64,000 bases of DNA from Tubulanus polymorphus (taxonomy: Eukaryota > Nemertea > Palaeonemertea > Tubulaniformes > Tubulanidae), in the NCBI RefSeq assembly GCF_964204645.1, contig NC_134035.1, positions 8,804,501 to 8,868,500 on the forward strand. Reading direction: 5' to 3'. Below, piece by piece: positions 1-11,888 of this stretch; positions within the stretch are counted from its first letter, which is position 1; each line of letters opens with the position of its first letter. Both the position numbers and the translations under genes were made by a program. Under the pieces are notes generated by a model, which was not told where the DNA came from, ran no database searches, and saw only the letters and a list, made by a program, of their open reading frames with translations.

Positions 1-577
1 TTCTTTCGAATCGCGACCTTTAAATTGATAAATTGATTCGACTAATTTACGAAAAACGATTCGATTTACTAAACCTTTTGTTTTCCGACATCGAATCGGA
101 TTTAGCTAAATCGAATCAGATTCAATTTCATAAAAGCGCCTTATACCAATACAGTTAACCCTTTACTAAATATGTGATTTACTCGAACAAGAACAAAAAC
201 TGACCTCTAATTTTCCTTTTGTTCCGTATATTTGGGCAGAATTTTCAGTGTTCTGACTGGCGCAACAGAATAACCTGGCTATTGTTTTGTCATCGTATAT
301 CAACGTTATGTTGGACATGTTTTCAATTCCTGATGGATAGAAATTATTGCATTTTTGATATACACCTCTGGAGGCAGTTGTTGTGAAACGATGTCATTAG
401 TTTCAAATCGCACCTCAATGAAGATTTAAAAGACAATGGATCTAGGAGGGTGGCCACTTTCCCCCATTTACAAATTCCCGACCTTGATTTTTCCATGTTA
501 CAATAAAATTATCGAGTAAAATCAGCAGGTGAATGTAGATATTTCTTAGTTTCGAATGTTGAAATCGATTCATTTTT
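1..577. other. AT-rich stretch downstream of DHDH exon 4
   Basis: No coding exon is recognisable on either strand. It is probably the start of the next intron of the DHDH-like gene. Positions 430-560 contain degenerate copies of a dispersed repeat with words such as attttccatg and cgaccttga. Confidence 0.4.
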
Positions 578-854
578 TTAACCCTTTCAGTGCTGACTAA
601 TCAATACCCTATAGTGCTGGAGATAATTTGAAAATTTTGAAAAATTCCACCCTAGTGTGTTGACTAACGGGAATAGCACTAAAGTGCGTATACACCGCAG
701 CGCGGTATATCGTTAGTTACTATTTCACTATGTTTGACAGGTGCTGCCATCTTTCAATAGCGATAAAAACTAATTACTAATTACATCAATACACGGCAGT
801 GTGGTGTACTAGCAAAATCCATCACCAATTCATACACCGCACTGCAAGGGTTAA
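578..854. mobile_element. piggyBac-like MITE, copy A (277 bp)
   Basis: Starts TTAACCCTTTCAGTGC and ends with a degenerate inverse, GCACTGCAAGGGTTAA. The TTAA ends are the target duplication expected of piggyBac elements, and no open reading frame is present. The interior has a short palindrome around acaccgcagcgcggt. Related copies lie at 10651-10942, 12738-13018 and 33371-33752. Confidence 0.7.
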
Positions 855-953
855 TGAATCACATATTGATAAAGAAATGCAGTATCAATAACATATCACT
901 GAGTTTCCCGGGTTTTTCCTAGATTTTCCAGTTGCCACATTATCTATGTTTAC

Positions 954-3557
954 CTGTTGGGAATAAGGTACCGGCGCAGTGAATTTTTTTACACTTGTTG
1001 CCGAGGACCATCGTGGCCAACTGAATGGTGTAAATTCCTAAATCGAATATGACGCTAGCGCCGAGGTTCGGCTCGTACGTTCGAGGAACGTGTTCGATAT
1101 TCACGCTGAATTTAGCGTCAACCAATCGTACGTCGCCGATCGCGTTGCGAGACAACTCCGCTCTGAGTTGTTCGTAACCCGGCGTGAATCTACTCCAAAC
1201 AGCCTGAAAAAGAAAAAACACTGATAAAAAACATAAATGATTATTAGACGAGAAGATACACAATATCCGCCTATGATGATGACGAGAGAAATCCCACAAT
1301 AACGAAGCCAATATTGCAAAATTCTATATTGGAATGATTATATTTGAGGAGCGACGTTTCGGCTAACAACTGTTAGCCATCATCAGGCGTACTGACAATG
1401 ATGGCTAACAGTTTTTAGCCGAAACGTCGCTCCTCAAATCTCAAATATAATCATACTGATATAGAATTTTTCAATCTTGGCTTCATTATTTTGGGATTTC
1501 TCGCGTCATCAATGATTATCTAAGATTAATACAAAATTCCCCTGGCCTAATTCCATAGTACGCTGCCATTAATTTTCAATAGTAACATAAGGCTAAAATA
1601 AAATGATGCCTTGTTTCTCCTTATCGGCTAGGTCATTTATGTTAACTGCAATAAAATTCATTTCTATAACTGCCGGATCTGATACGGCTAGTTTGATCAT
1701 AATTTTGAGAAACAAGGTGTCAATTTTTTTAGTTTTAAGTTGATTAACTATATGAAATGGACCTAGTTTCACCAGAGTTGTAAGTCAAAGAGTTCACTCT
1801 TGGTTCATTCTCAATGAGGTAATTAAGCATTATAACATCATCCAAGCATTTTAAGGCTTGCAAATTTTACAATGTAACTAGGCACGACGAATCAGCTGCC
1901 TAGACTACCTCCACCGCTTAAACTGCTGATTCTTCTGAACTTTTCGCCTGAGACATTACTTAGGTACTTCGCCAAGAATTCACGCTGAAATGGTGAATAT
2001 CTGTGGCTTGGCGAATGGATGTGTTTAAATTGATACCCACGTTGCACCTATTCGACTAATGAGCCGGCATGCAGCTTACCTCCATTAGAAACTTTTTCTG
2101 CTGTTTGGCGTAAGCTAGGATTTCTTTAGTTTGTTCGATGTCCATCGTCAGCGGTTTCTCACAAAGAACGTGTTTTCCGGCTTTCAACATCTGCATGCAG
2201 ACCTCGTAGTGATGATTAGTGATGTTATTGACATAAATGATATCTATGGAAAATATGAAAAAAGGTTTGATATGATAACAGGGCTCTAACAGATCAAGGA
2301 ATCCAAAATTCTCTGATTATCCAAAAATTTCCTGATTGAATTGGGTACTGTTACCGCTACTGTGGCAATCAAGGATTCCTTGTATGGCAGGTGAGGATCC
2401 ACCAGCTTCGCTAGTGGTTACTCGGTTGCCAGGCTTCAATTTCTTCTACATTTCAATAATATTCGTATCAACTTTTCTCATTCGCAAATCTTTTTTTCAG
2501 TAAAACTATATCCACTAATTTTGGACGCCAATCTGCTTATATATTTGATGACTTGTTTGAAAAAATTTCCATTTTGGAGCCAGTTCAAAGTTTATTAAAA
2601 ATCAACTAATATTCAATATCAATAACTGAGTGCATTGTTTCGCCACTAGCGTGTGCCAGTACACCATGGAATTGTAAGATTTTCTGTGGGGGATGTTTCT
2701 TATCAAGAGGTTCACGACTTTTGCATGATTATCAAGAATCAGAATTTTCTGATTTTCCCTTCCACGAAAAAAAAATCAATGCACATTTTTATGAGTTTCC
2801 CCGACGAGTCACTTACCGATATTTGGGTCGTCGGCTATCTCCTGATAACAGCCATAAGCCTGCGCAATGCCGTGATTTTCAGCGAAGGTCTTAGCTCGCT
2901 GTAAATCCCTCGCCGCAACCGCCTGAACCTGAACAGAAATTCATTACGAAAAATAATTAAGAAATATCCCGAGATCTTTTGCTATATACATTTTTTTCAT
3001 CTCTGTTTCGCATTATTAACACCACAGGCACTTATAACAAGTAACAATAGCAGTTAAGCCTATACAGTGTTGCACTTTGTGCATTCATCACCGGGTTGAA
3101 AGTCATCACATTACTTACCGGTAGATTATCTCTAATTTCCTAAGTATAAGTCATCATTTGGACAAGAAGCAATATAGAACTGTAAGCGAACAGTGCTTGA
3201 AATAATAAGCCAACATAATGATTGTCCCAGTTTAGTCAATAACCAGTCAGTGGTTTAGGTCCATGAACGGATATTTTGCAAAAAAAACTGGTAATTGGAT
3301 AATATCGGGATTCAAACCCTACGACCAAAATCACCTGTTGATGGAATTCCCTTGGAAATTACGTCACACGTTGGCAAAATATAGCATTTACGAAAAAATA
3401 ATGCCACATTGGCAAAATATCCACTTCCAATTATATTTTCATTGTATCTAAGACTTACCATTAATTTCTTTTCATCGGGTGCGTGTAGCTCGATGGCAGA
3501 TACAAAATCATGAGCAATTGCACCAGCTCCGGCCAAACCCCATCTCAACGGTGCCAT
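954..3557 (-). CDS. DHDH: Trans-1,2-dihydrobenzene-1,2-diol dehydrogenase-like oxidoreductase (N-terminal 208 residues; 3' exons outside window)
   Basis: Four minus-strand coding exons: 3459-3557, 2817-2928, 2080-2243 and 954-1203, all with GT-AG borders and matching phases. The start is the ATG at 3557. Residues 5-16 carry the Rossmann nucleotide-binding glycine motif [12 protein letters not shown]. Exon 3 gives CEKPLT with Lys100, and exon 4 gives DLGIYT with Tyr183. Known for the family: the mammalian enzyme is an NADP-dependent cytosolic dehydrogenase of dihydrodiols and sugars that uses Lys97 and Tyr180; the equivalent residues here are each shifted by three. The family is about 334 residues long, so about 125 C-terminal residues are missing; none are readable in 1-953, so they should lie left of the window. 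A pyrimidine-rich AG lies just before the ATG, so a 5' UTR intron is possible. Another GFO/IDH/MocA subfamily is the main alternative. Confidence 0.85.
1272..1517. mobile_element. Fold-back (palindromic) element in DHDH intron 3
   Basis: Left arm 1272-1385 and right arm about 1399-1517 are inverted copies over roughly 115 bp with a spacer of about a dozen bases. Both arms carry GAGCGACGTTTCGGCTAA and the word gagaaatccca in opposite orientation. The element ends about 70 bp from the splice acceptor of DHDH exon 4, so the pre-mRNA could form a long hairpin there. No coding capacity. Confidence 0.75.
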
Positions 3558-4734
3558 TTTCCTGCTTAAAAAAAAATAATATTCCACAAGTTTGATCACA
3601 GAGTTGAAATTGGTTATCAGATTATTGAACCCTAGAGTTGACTCGGAACTGTGGAACTGGTTACTGGTTCGTATGGACACTATAACTATATAATTGAGTC
3701 ACTCACACAATACTAGAATTTATATCTAGAGATGATCAAATAACAGCCATTCTATCAAAATCAATGGTATAAACAAATAGAGTAACAGTAAATATTTGAC
3801 ATGATGAGGACCAACAAGTCAAGCTGACTTCACTTGACTGACATGAGAGTGAGACAGCAGAGAATTGACAATCAATCAAATCAATAAACAACGTATAAAC
3901 AACGCAAACCACGTACAACAGCTGTTACCGGTGAATGTCAACTTAAAGACAGATGTGAGACAGGTACCTATTGACATTATTGTTAATCGGGGCTCAATAG
4001 GGATTTAAGAAATTGATCCAAAACCTATTGAAATTCAAGACAAATTTTAAAAATTACTTACGTCAAAATGATTTTATCTGATAGCTCAACGACCTAGAAA
4101 GCCGGTTACTGATAACCATAAATGGGAAATCGACCCGGACTTATCGACCTCTACTGTGGCGCTAGCATACGGTCGTAATGTTATTAATCGACGCGGTACG
4201 AATCCCACGATATATGATAAGAGAAGATATATGATAACCTCATTCATCCTCAGGACAATGTAAATTGTATAATAATAAGCCTATAGTAGAAATACATGCG
4301 TATTGAAGGCAATATGTAGAAAACAATTTATTCACCGAACATTTCAACAATTCAACACTTGAGACAATCGTATACACAATAATAGGACATACATGTATCA
4401 ATATCGTTGCTCATAGAATTCATCAATCATTGAGTAGAACATTATCACAGTTTCGAATTGCTCTTTTCCCTCGATAACATGCAACCACTTTACTCGTTCG
4501 CCATCTATCGGTCAATTGAGCGGATTGATTCAAATGTCAGATTGTAGTCAGGCTTGCATGCGGCAGTAAACATCCATCGATAACGCGCGCTTTCAGTACT
4601 AGTGCTGCAGTAGTTGACAGTCAACGCGTCGATGTGTACTGGTTTTGTCGCCGATGCTGGGAACGAGCGAGCTAAATGAATACCTCCTGAAATAACGTCT
4701 AACCCGGTATAAAACGCTCTTAGTTTGAGGCAGG
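3558..4734. promoter_or_regulatory. Shared intergenic region between two divergent genes
   Basis: This 1.2-kb gap separates the start codons of the DHDH-like gene (minus) and the tetraspanin (plus), so it must contain both promoters and 5' UTRs. I see no clear TATA box or initiator that fixes either transcription start. That it works as a bidirectional promoter is inference from layout. Confidence 0.4.
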
Positions 4735-4800
4735 ATGGCGCTGACGGGATGTATGTCGTTCATGAAATATTTGGTTTTAGTCTTCAATTTGATTGTTTGG
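4735..4800 (+). CDS. Tetraspanin coding exon 1
   Basis: Encodes 22 residues starting MALTGCMSFMKYLVLVF: the cytoplasmic N-terminus and the first half of membrane segment 1. Cys6 next to the membrane is a possible palmitoylation site. The donor gtaagt follows directly. I chose this ATG because it gives the usual short tetraspanin N-terminus. Confidence 0.88.
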
Positions 4801-7800
4801 GTAAGTATTATATATCTGAAATGAAATTTTGTTTTATCGGATTTCTCGTGTACATACCACATGGGCATCTGTATTTGATGTTGAATACCGGGGAATAAAA
4901 TTCTAGCCTTCGGCTTCAGCTTCGTCTCAGTGTGCTGACACCACTGGCACTGCCTGCCTCTGGGCTTTGATAGTCAGGGGCCAGTTGCACAGTCGAGGCT
5001 TATGTCCAAAAGAAGTCTTGGATCTAAAGACTGGTCTTAAGTTGTTAGATGGGCTGGGTAAAAGTACAGATCTGCACCTCTTGTGATTGATGCAATCTAC
5101 TGAATGACAGAATCCAGGCTAAAATCTTTCAAGTGAAAAGATATCTTAAAACTTAACCAATGGCAATCGCTATGTACTGAATTGCTGATGACATTTTGAA
5201 TCTGAAACAATGATATTTAATGTAATTGATTGAACAATTTACGCCGAGAGGTGCGGATCTGCACTTTTACCGATGGGCTGTTGTTAGATGGGCTATAGAA
5301 CTCAGTTGGTCTTACGCTGGTCTTAAGTCTAAGTCATGACTATGCAATCGACCCAAGAGTTTGAAAGTTTGTCTTAATATTGTGAGACTTGTGGTCAGTA
5401 TGGTGACCAGTCAGACAATAGACAATATTGTTCTCTCCTTGCTGATATTGACAATTACTTTTTCATCCATTGATTTTTGAGATCTTAATTTCAAGTCTGA
5501 TTTTTAACTGTCAGAGATGTGTATAGCTGTCGAATTGATGGATTGGGTGCCATAGATTATCTGTCAGTTTAGATTTAATGGTTATTAGACAACATGTATA
5601 CATAAACTAGATTATACGTGTCTATGGTTAGGCTAACGAAGCCTATCGTGTTTGAAAGTTTGAGATTACCAGTACTTAGATATCATAAAAATCAGTGTAA
5701 CACATACCCCTATATCAGAAATGATTATGATATACGTATTGAGGACAAGCCATTTAATTGGGGTTAATTTTTCCTGCTGGTGAAACCATTATGTAGTGAT
5801 TGTATGAAGGTTGTTGTTGCTGACTTGTGACAAGAATGTCGGCCAGCAGCCACACTGTGAACCCAGCAATGTAACATTGTGGATACATTGGCCATTGTTT
5901 ATCTTTGATTGTGAAGAAACCAAAAAGATTAACCCCTTGAGCATAAACACCTTAGACCCAAAGATGCTGTAGTCGTAAAAACCTATTCGTAATTTCTTCA
6001 AATTGTGATGAATGATGAATAAAGTAAGATTAATCGCACTTGTCGGAAACCAGAAATGTAGAGATCCAGGTAATTCACCATCTTGGATGTGCAGGATCAA
6101 GGCTTGAATCCTATAAGTCAGAATATGAGCCAATTTTGATAAACCGTAGGCCTATCCTAATGTTTCAAAATCTAAAACATGCTTTCTAATACCTGGTAGT
6201 TTTCATTTCCTGGATTTATGACCTGATGCTAGATAGACATCAGCTTCCTGGTCGAGTAGTTGATATGATACTACAATCAGTCGCTTGATGAATTGTCATC
6301 AAGTGTTGTTTTCTAATCTTCGATTTCGAAAGTCCGACCTTTTAAGCGTTTTATCAGACCGATGACTTGGCATTTGTAGCTACATCGTCTTTTACTTTAC
6401 ATTTTCCTATTGAGTCAATTTCCTATTGTTTCTTATAGAATAATCAGGGAATTCTGTAAAAAAAAAAAGCTAGATATCAGGGAAATGTCAGGGGAATTTT
6501 TGAGATAGGCCTAGTTCGATCATGTCTTTCGTATTTGACTGTGTTAATTGATTGGAGCGGGTCGAGTTAGGGAAAACAACGTGCTTGTCCAGGAATAGGA
6601 AGAAGCGAGTGACCAAAATACATTTAAACCCCTTCAATTTGAGATTTGCGATCCTCAGTCTATCAGAGAACTAATATGTAAATTGGCCAAATGTGTCTTA
6701 AAATCTTCACCCTGTCGATGTAACATATTTGTTGAATTAAAAGTTCCTAATAACGTAGTAGTGTCTAATGGGTGCGAAACGTGCTAAATTCAATTTAGAA
6801 ACGTCGCTCGCCGAGACAGTTCAACTGCGCGAAAATAAATGTCCTTTCAACATCAACCAGGAAGATAACAAATCGTCATCAACTGTAAAAAGCACTCGGT
6901 GATTACTTAGTTATTGGTTCCCCCTGCGTAGTCGACCGATGATAGCTCGCTATCTCTCTTATTTTCTGCTTGGCTCTCGTTTACGATCCGGTCCGGTGAA
7001 TATAAATGTATCTATATCGACGCCGTGGAATCGCTTAAAATTCCGGTCGCGCGCGCCGGTTTTTCGCCGCCGAGATGGAAATTCGCAGTCGGTGTTTGAT
7101 GACCTGCCAGAGTTCTCCGGTGAACCCGCCGCGCTCGCAACAATCGATGAATCCACTTACCGCGCCGGATTATACGCCGGAGATCGTCGCGGCGAGAAAA
7201 AAAAAACCCATCGTGAATCGACAAAAATGATCGCAGACCGTATGTCTCGGTTAGATACTGATTACGCGGCTCGATTTCTATAGAGTATCTTATCAGGGTA
7301 CGAAAAATGCTCCATCAGGTTGGCCACTTACACCTGTCAATCAGAGAAAAGTCAGGGAAATATATTTCCTTCGAAAAAGCCAGGAAATAGTCAGGGGAAT
7401 TTTCTTTTCTTTAAAAAGTCAGGGAAATATATTTCCTTCGAAAAAGCCAGGAAAAAAGGGAATTTTCATTTCATCTTTAAAAAGTCTGGGAATTTTCTTA
7501 TCTTTGAAAAATCAGGGAAATAGTCAGGGAATTTCTTTTCTTTAATAAGGCAGGGAAATAGGGGAATTTTCTTTTCTTTAAAAAGTCAGTGAATTTTGTG
7601 AAAAAGCTAAAAATCTGGGAAATGTCATGGAAATATGTTGAGATCGCTAGATCGCGCGTAAAATCAAACAGTTTCCGTCTGCGTCTTATGTATTTGACTG
7701 TGTTAATTGATTGCATTCTTCAAGTCAGAGAAAACAACATGCATGTCAGGGAATAGTCGGGGATAAGCTAGTCAAATAAAAGTGACTTACACCCTGTAGG

Positions 7801-10800
7801 CCTATCCTGCAGCGTCAAAGTTTGCTATCCCAGTTCGATTTTGATTTTTGGGTTTGGTGCGGCGATATTTCGGATATACAGACCACGAAACGAACGCGTC
7901 GTCTCCGGTCTCTCAACGGATGACTTGCCCAACGGATATACTTCTGTTAACGTCGAACGGGGTTTCGAAATAATGAGTCTAAATAATAAATGCGACGGAG
8001 TTATAAAACGAAAGCAATAAAGAGACGCGAGGGATATTCACACCGCCATTCCGGGTTGATTAAGACAATAGCCGCGCGCATTCAGATACAATAGCGAGAC
8101 TCTCCTACAGCGCAACGCCGGGTCACGCCGTACAACGATATCTTTGTTTCGCGCCGATACAAATCGTCTTTGTGAGCGACTATTGATTATCATCAATGCC
8201 GCTGCAGCTAGTGGTGACACAGAACCCGACACTCTTCGGGATGATGATTCAGCGTGTTACTGCTGCATGGTGCCATCGTCGCGCGCGAGCGTTATTACAA
8301 TCACACTTACTACACAATCCAACCAGACAAGGACGAAACCTTGAAAAAACATACACAAACAGGGGGGGAGGCGATGAATAATACTAGCAATTTGTCATCA
8401 CGCCCTCGAGATAACTCTGAAACTAACGCAGCAGCAACCCAGATTAGACTCGCCCGTGAAATAAGACAGTGTTATTGGTAATCTAAGATGAACAGTTGTA
8501 ATCTCGTGAATTGTGATATATATCGATGTTGCGTTGCTCATAGAGTCGTAAATGGATGTAAGATTGCGCGACGGCGTTCGGTAACTCATTACTCACTCGC
8601 TCATCACTCCTAATCGAATTTCATACGTATTAAGACCAGAAAATGGTCGCGCGTTACGACCGCGCGTTGCTGAATTATTGACTGATATTTCATTTTCGTT
8701 GTAGATATGATAAACGGTGTTATTTGTAACGATTCTATCAATAAACGACAATTTGCGGTATCCCGAGGGTACTAGGCGTAAAGTAGAACACTTTGAAAGT
8801 TAATCTTAGGTAGAGTGTCTAGATAATTCAAAATCCATAGCAGCAAAAACAGTACAAATCTCATTTCTAATGAGTAACATATATTTATTATAGCGAACGT
8901 TTTCGGGAGTTACATTATCCCCTCTTCAGGCATAGCGCAAGTGATTAAATTTACATATCATACTGGTATTTATATAGAATAAGACAAAGCTAATTACAAA
9001 CAATTTCAAATTACTGAGTGACAAGATAATTACAATACAAAGATAACTAATTACACACAATCTAAATTACTGAGTGAAGATATTTGACTAGTGGTTAATT
9101 ATCTTCTGCCTAAAAACATTGAGAATGAATCCTGAACCGTGTTCGAATAGTTGTTGATTGGTACTAGATTTTTTGTTGGTATAAAGTTAAACTGGCTTAA
9201 TCCGGATTTCAGTCTAATCTGGACAATATATGCAGACCAGGGCCCAGTTTCACGAACTAGTTTAAGCCTAGAACGGTTAAGTTTGAATTGTTGTCCTCAT
9301 TGATAACATGACGTAACCAATTGCAATCACACCAAAAATTTGAGTTAAACCTTTTTGTGAAACTGGGCCCAGTTGATCATCAATATATACAAGAAAATGA
9401 ATTTTAATCCGGATTTCCCGTAAACGGGATGAATTTTGTTGGTCGCATATGATCCGAAATTAAGCGGGTTCTGCTGTATGATCTCACCATAAGAAGATGT
9501 TTAATTCGATTCTTTCCTATGTTTTCTCGATTGAAAACTGGGATACCAGTGGCGGATCCAAAGACCTGTTTTGTAGAACTTGTCACATTCCAAAAGGACA
9601 CTTTGATGTTGAAAAAGGCATCATGTGTAATCCCGCACTGAGAGGCCAGTTTTGAAGGACTTGCGACATCCTGAAAGGGCACTGTGATGTCCCAACAGGC
9701 AACTGGTGTCCTCCTGCACTGCAATGCATCAATCATAATCTTAGTTGACAAAATGAATAGATCATTCAAAATATTTGATGGACTTGCACAAGTCTCACAA
9801 GTCAAAGGGATACCAAACTTTGAATGGCGGGATACTGATAATATTGAGGATCTTGAATCGGGAGATCGTACTCGCTGAATCGAGTTGTTAATGGACGACG
9901 AATTACGCAAATATTTCGTGAAACGGTTTTCAAATCGTGTCTCTTTCCGGCGAGATGGAGAAGCAGATATCTTCCTCTTCTTTTTTTTTAATCGAAAAAC
10001 TATCGGAAAACCGTTGAATAGCGAAACCAAATCGCTCGAAATATCGTCTCATCAATACAAACGAGGTTTATCGTTCGTAGATTGCGCAATACGTTATGAT
10101 TGCCATTGGGTTCGTACCGTATAATGAACAGGTATTGATTTTCGATTAAGACGCCTGTCGTCGTCGCGTACAGACGGATGATATCTCGATGTTAATTCGA
10201 TGAGACGAGGTTTTAGTGTTTATAATTCCACCACAAATCTGTGTACACATCTGGTCCTTCTTACTTTCCGCGACGCCATCTGGGGAATAGACCAGACAGG
10301 CTTCCAATCTTCTGCCTAAACGAACTGACAGGGTCCCTATTGTGGCTCCTTGATTCCTTTAAAACTCCTTCTGAATGGAAAATGCTTTTAGAGATGCTTG
10401 AAACTGCTTTAATTCAGGCGAAATGCCAAAAACTCCTTCAATTTTTTGATAGATAGGCAATTAGAAATGTTTATGGTTGTACAGTAAACTTCGACTAAAT
10501 CGATACAGTTGGAACCAACTAGTCAGTTACTGAATAAGAAACCTAGTCTAGATATATGACTTTTAGAGCAAAAAACTTTTACAAATCCGTGTTCTATATA
10601 TATTTTTTCCAAGGATGTTATGCGAGAATAAAATATCTGTCAGTTACCCTTTAACCCTTTCAGTGTGCCTACACTGCAGTGCGGTGTATAAATCAGTGAT
10701 AGATTTTGCTAGTACACCGCAGAGCGGTGTATTGATGTAATTAGTAATTTGTAATTAGGCCTATCTCTCTTGAAAAATGACAGCACCTGTTAAACATAGT

Positions 10801-11852
10801 GAAATACTAGAAACTAACGATACACCGCACTAAAGTGGTATTCCCGTTATTCAACACACTAGGTTGGAATTTTTAAAAACTTTCAAATTATCTCCAGCAC
10901 TATAGGAACAATATATTAATTAGTCAGCACTGAAAGGGTTAAGGATAGAAATTTGCTTACAAAACCACTGAATTACGGTTTACCTAGATAAACATTATCG
11001 ATTTAGTTTGAGTCTACGGTAATTGGGATATGAAAGCGATGCAGACATTCTCTAGAAATTTGAAATTTTCTCCTTCAAAACTTAAAATCCAGGAATATCT
11101 GATCTGTAGGGTTCCTGCCACAAATCTGTGTATCTAGTACATCTTACCTTCACTATCCGGGGAATAGGCAGACAGGCTTTCAATCTATCGCTCGCTCGAA
11201 CAACCGTACTGAACATATTACTTGTCAACATTGATTAATAGCAGTCGTAATTGACTATGACAATTATGCTACATCTGTTCTATAAATTAGTCGTTACAAA
11301 ATTTCTCATTTTGCAATAATGACAGCCGAGGCTAATGTTTATTATAGGCTGGCGCGGTTATAATACCTGCGAATTTGTTGATCGCGATTGAGGGTAGAGA
11401 GAGAGTGCCACCGAACTACAACGGGCTGATGAATTAACCCCCTTAATTCCACAGTGTCCAAATAGTCGAATTAGTTCATTCTCAATGTTTTAACCCTGAG
11501 GCCAGTTCCATAGTCATGGCTTAGACTAGTCTAAGACCATTTTAGTTCTGTAGCTAATCTAACAGCTGAAGACCAGTCTTAAGATTTAAAATACCACTTT
11601 CGGACGTAGATCTCAAATATGAAGCCGCCCCCTGGGGTCAAAAGTTTCACTTAACGGTGATAAGATACTTGGCCCCAGTTGATTTTGGGGCCGGTTCCAT
11701 AGTCCAGACTTCAGACCGAAAATGGTCTTAAGTTGCGGCGATCATCACTTGAAACGATCCTCAACAGAAAAGAAACGATGAACGACTGAATTCGGTGAAA
11801 CGATGTATAGTAACTGATTATTATTCAGGAAATACACACTAACCCCGTGAGC

Positions 11853-11888
<36 letters not shown>

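Noticed and set aside
9404-10030. 208-codon minus-strand frame
   Set aside because: It spans a mariner-like MITE end and another dispersed repeat; no domain or splice-site support.
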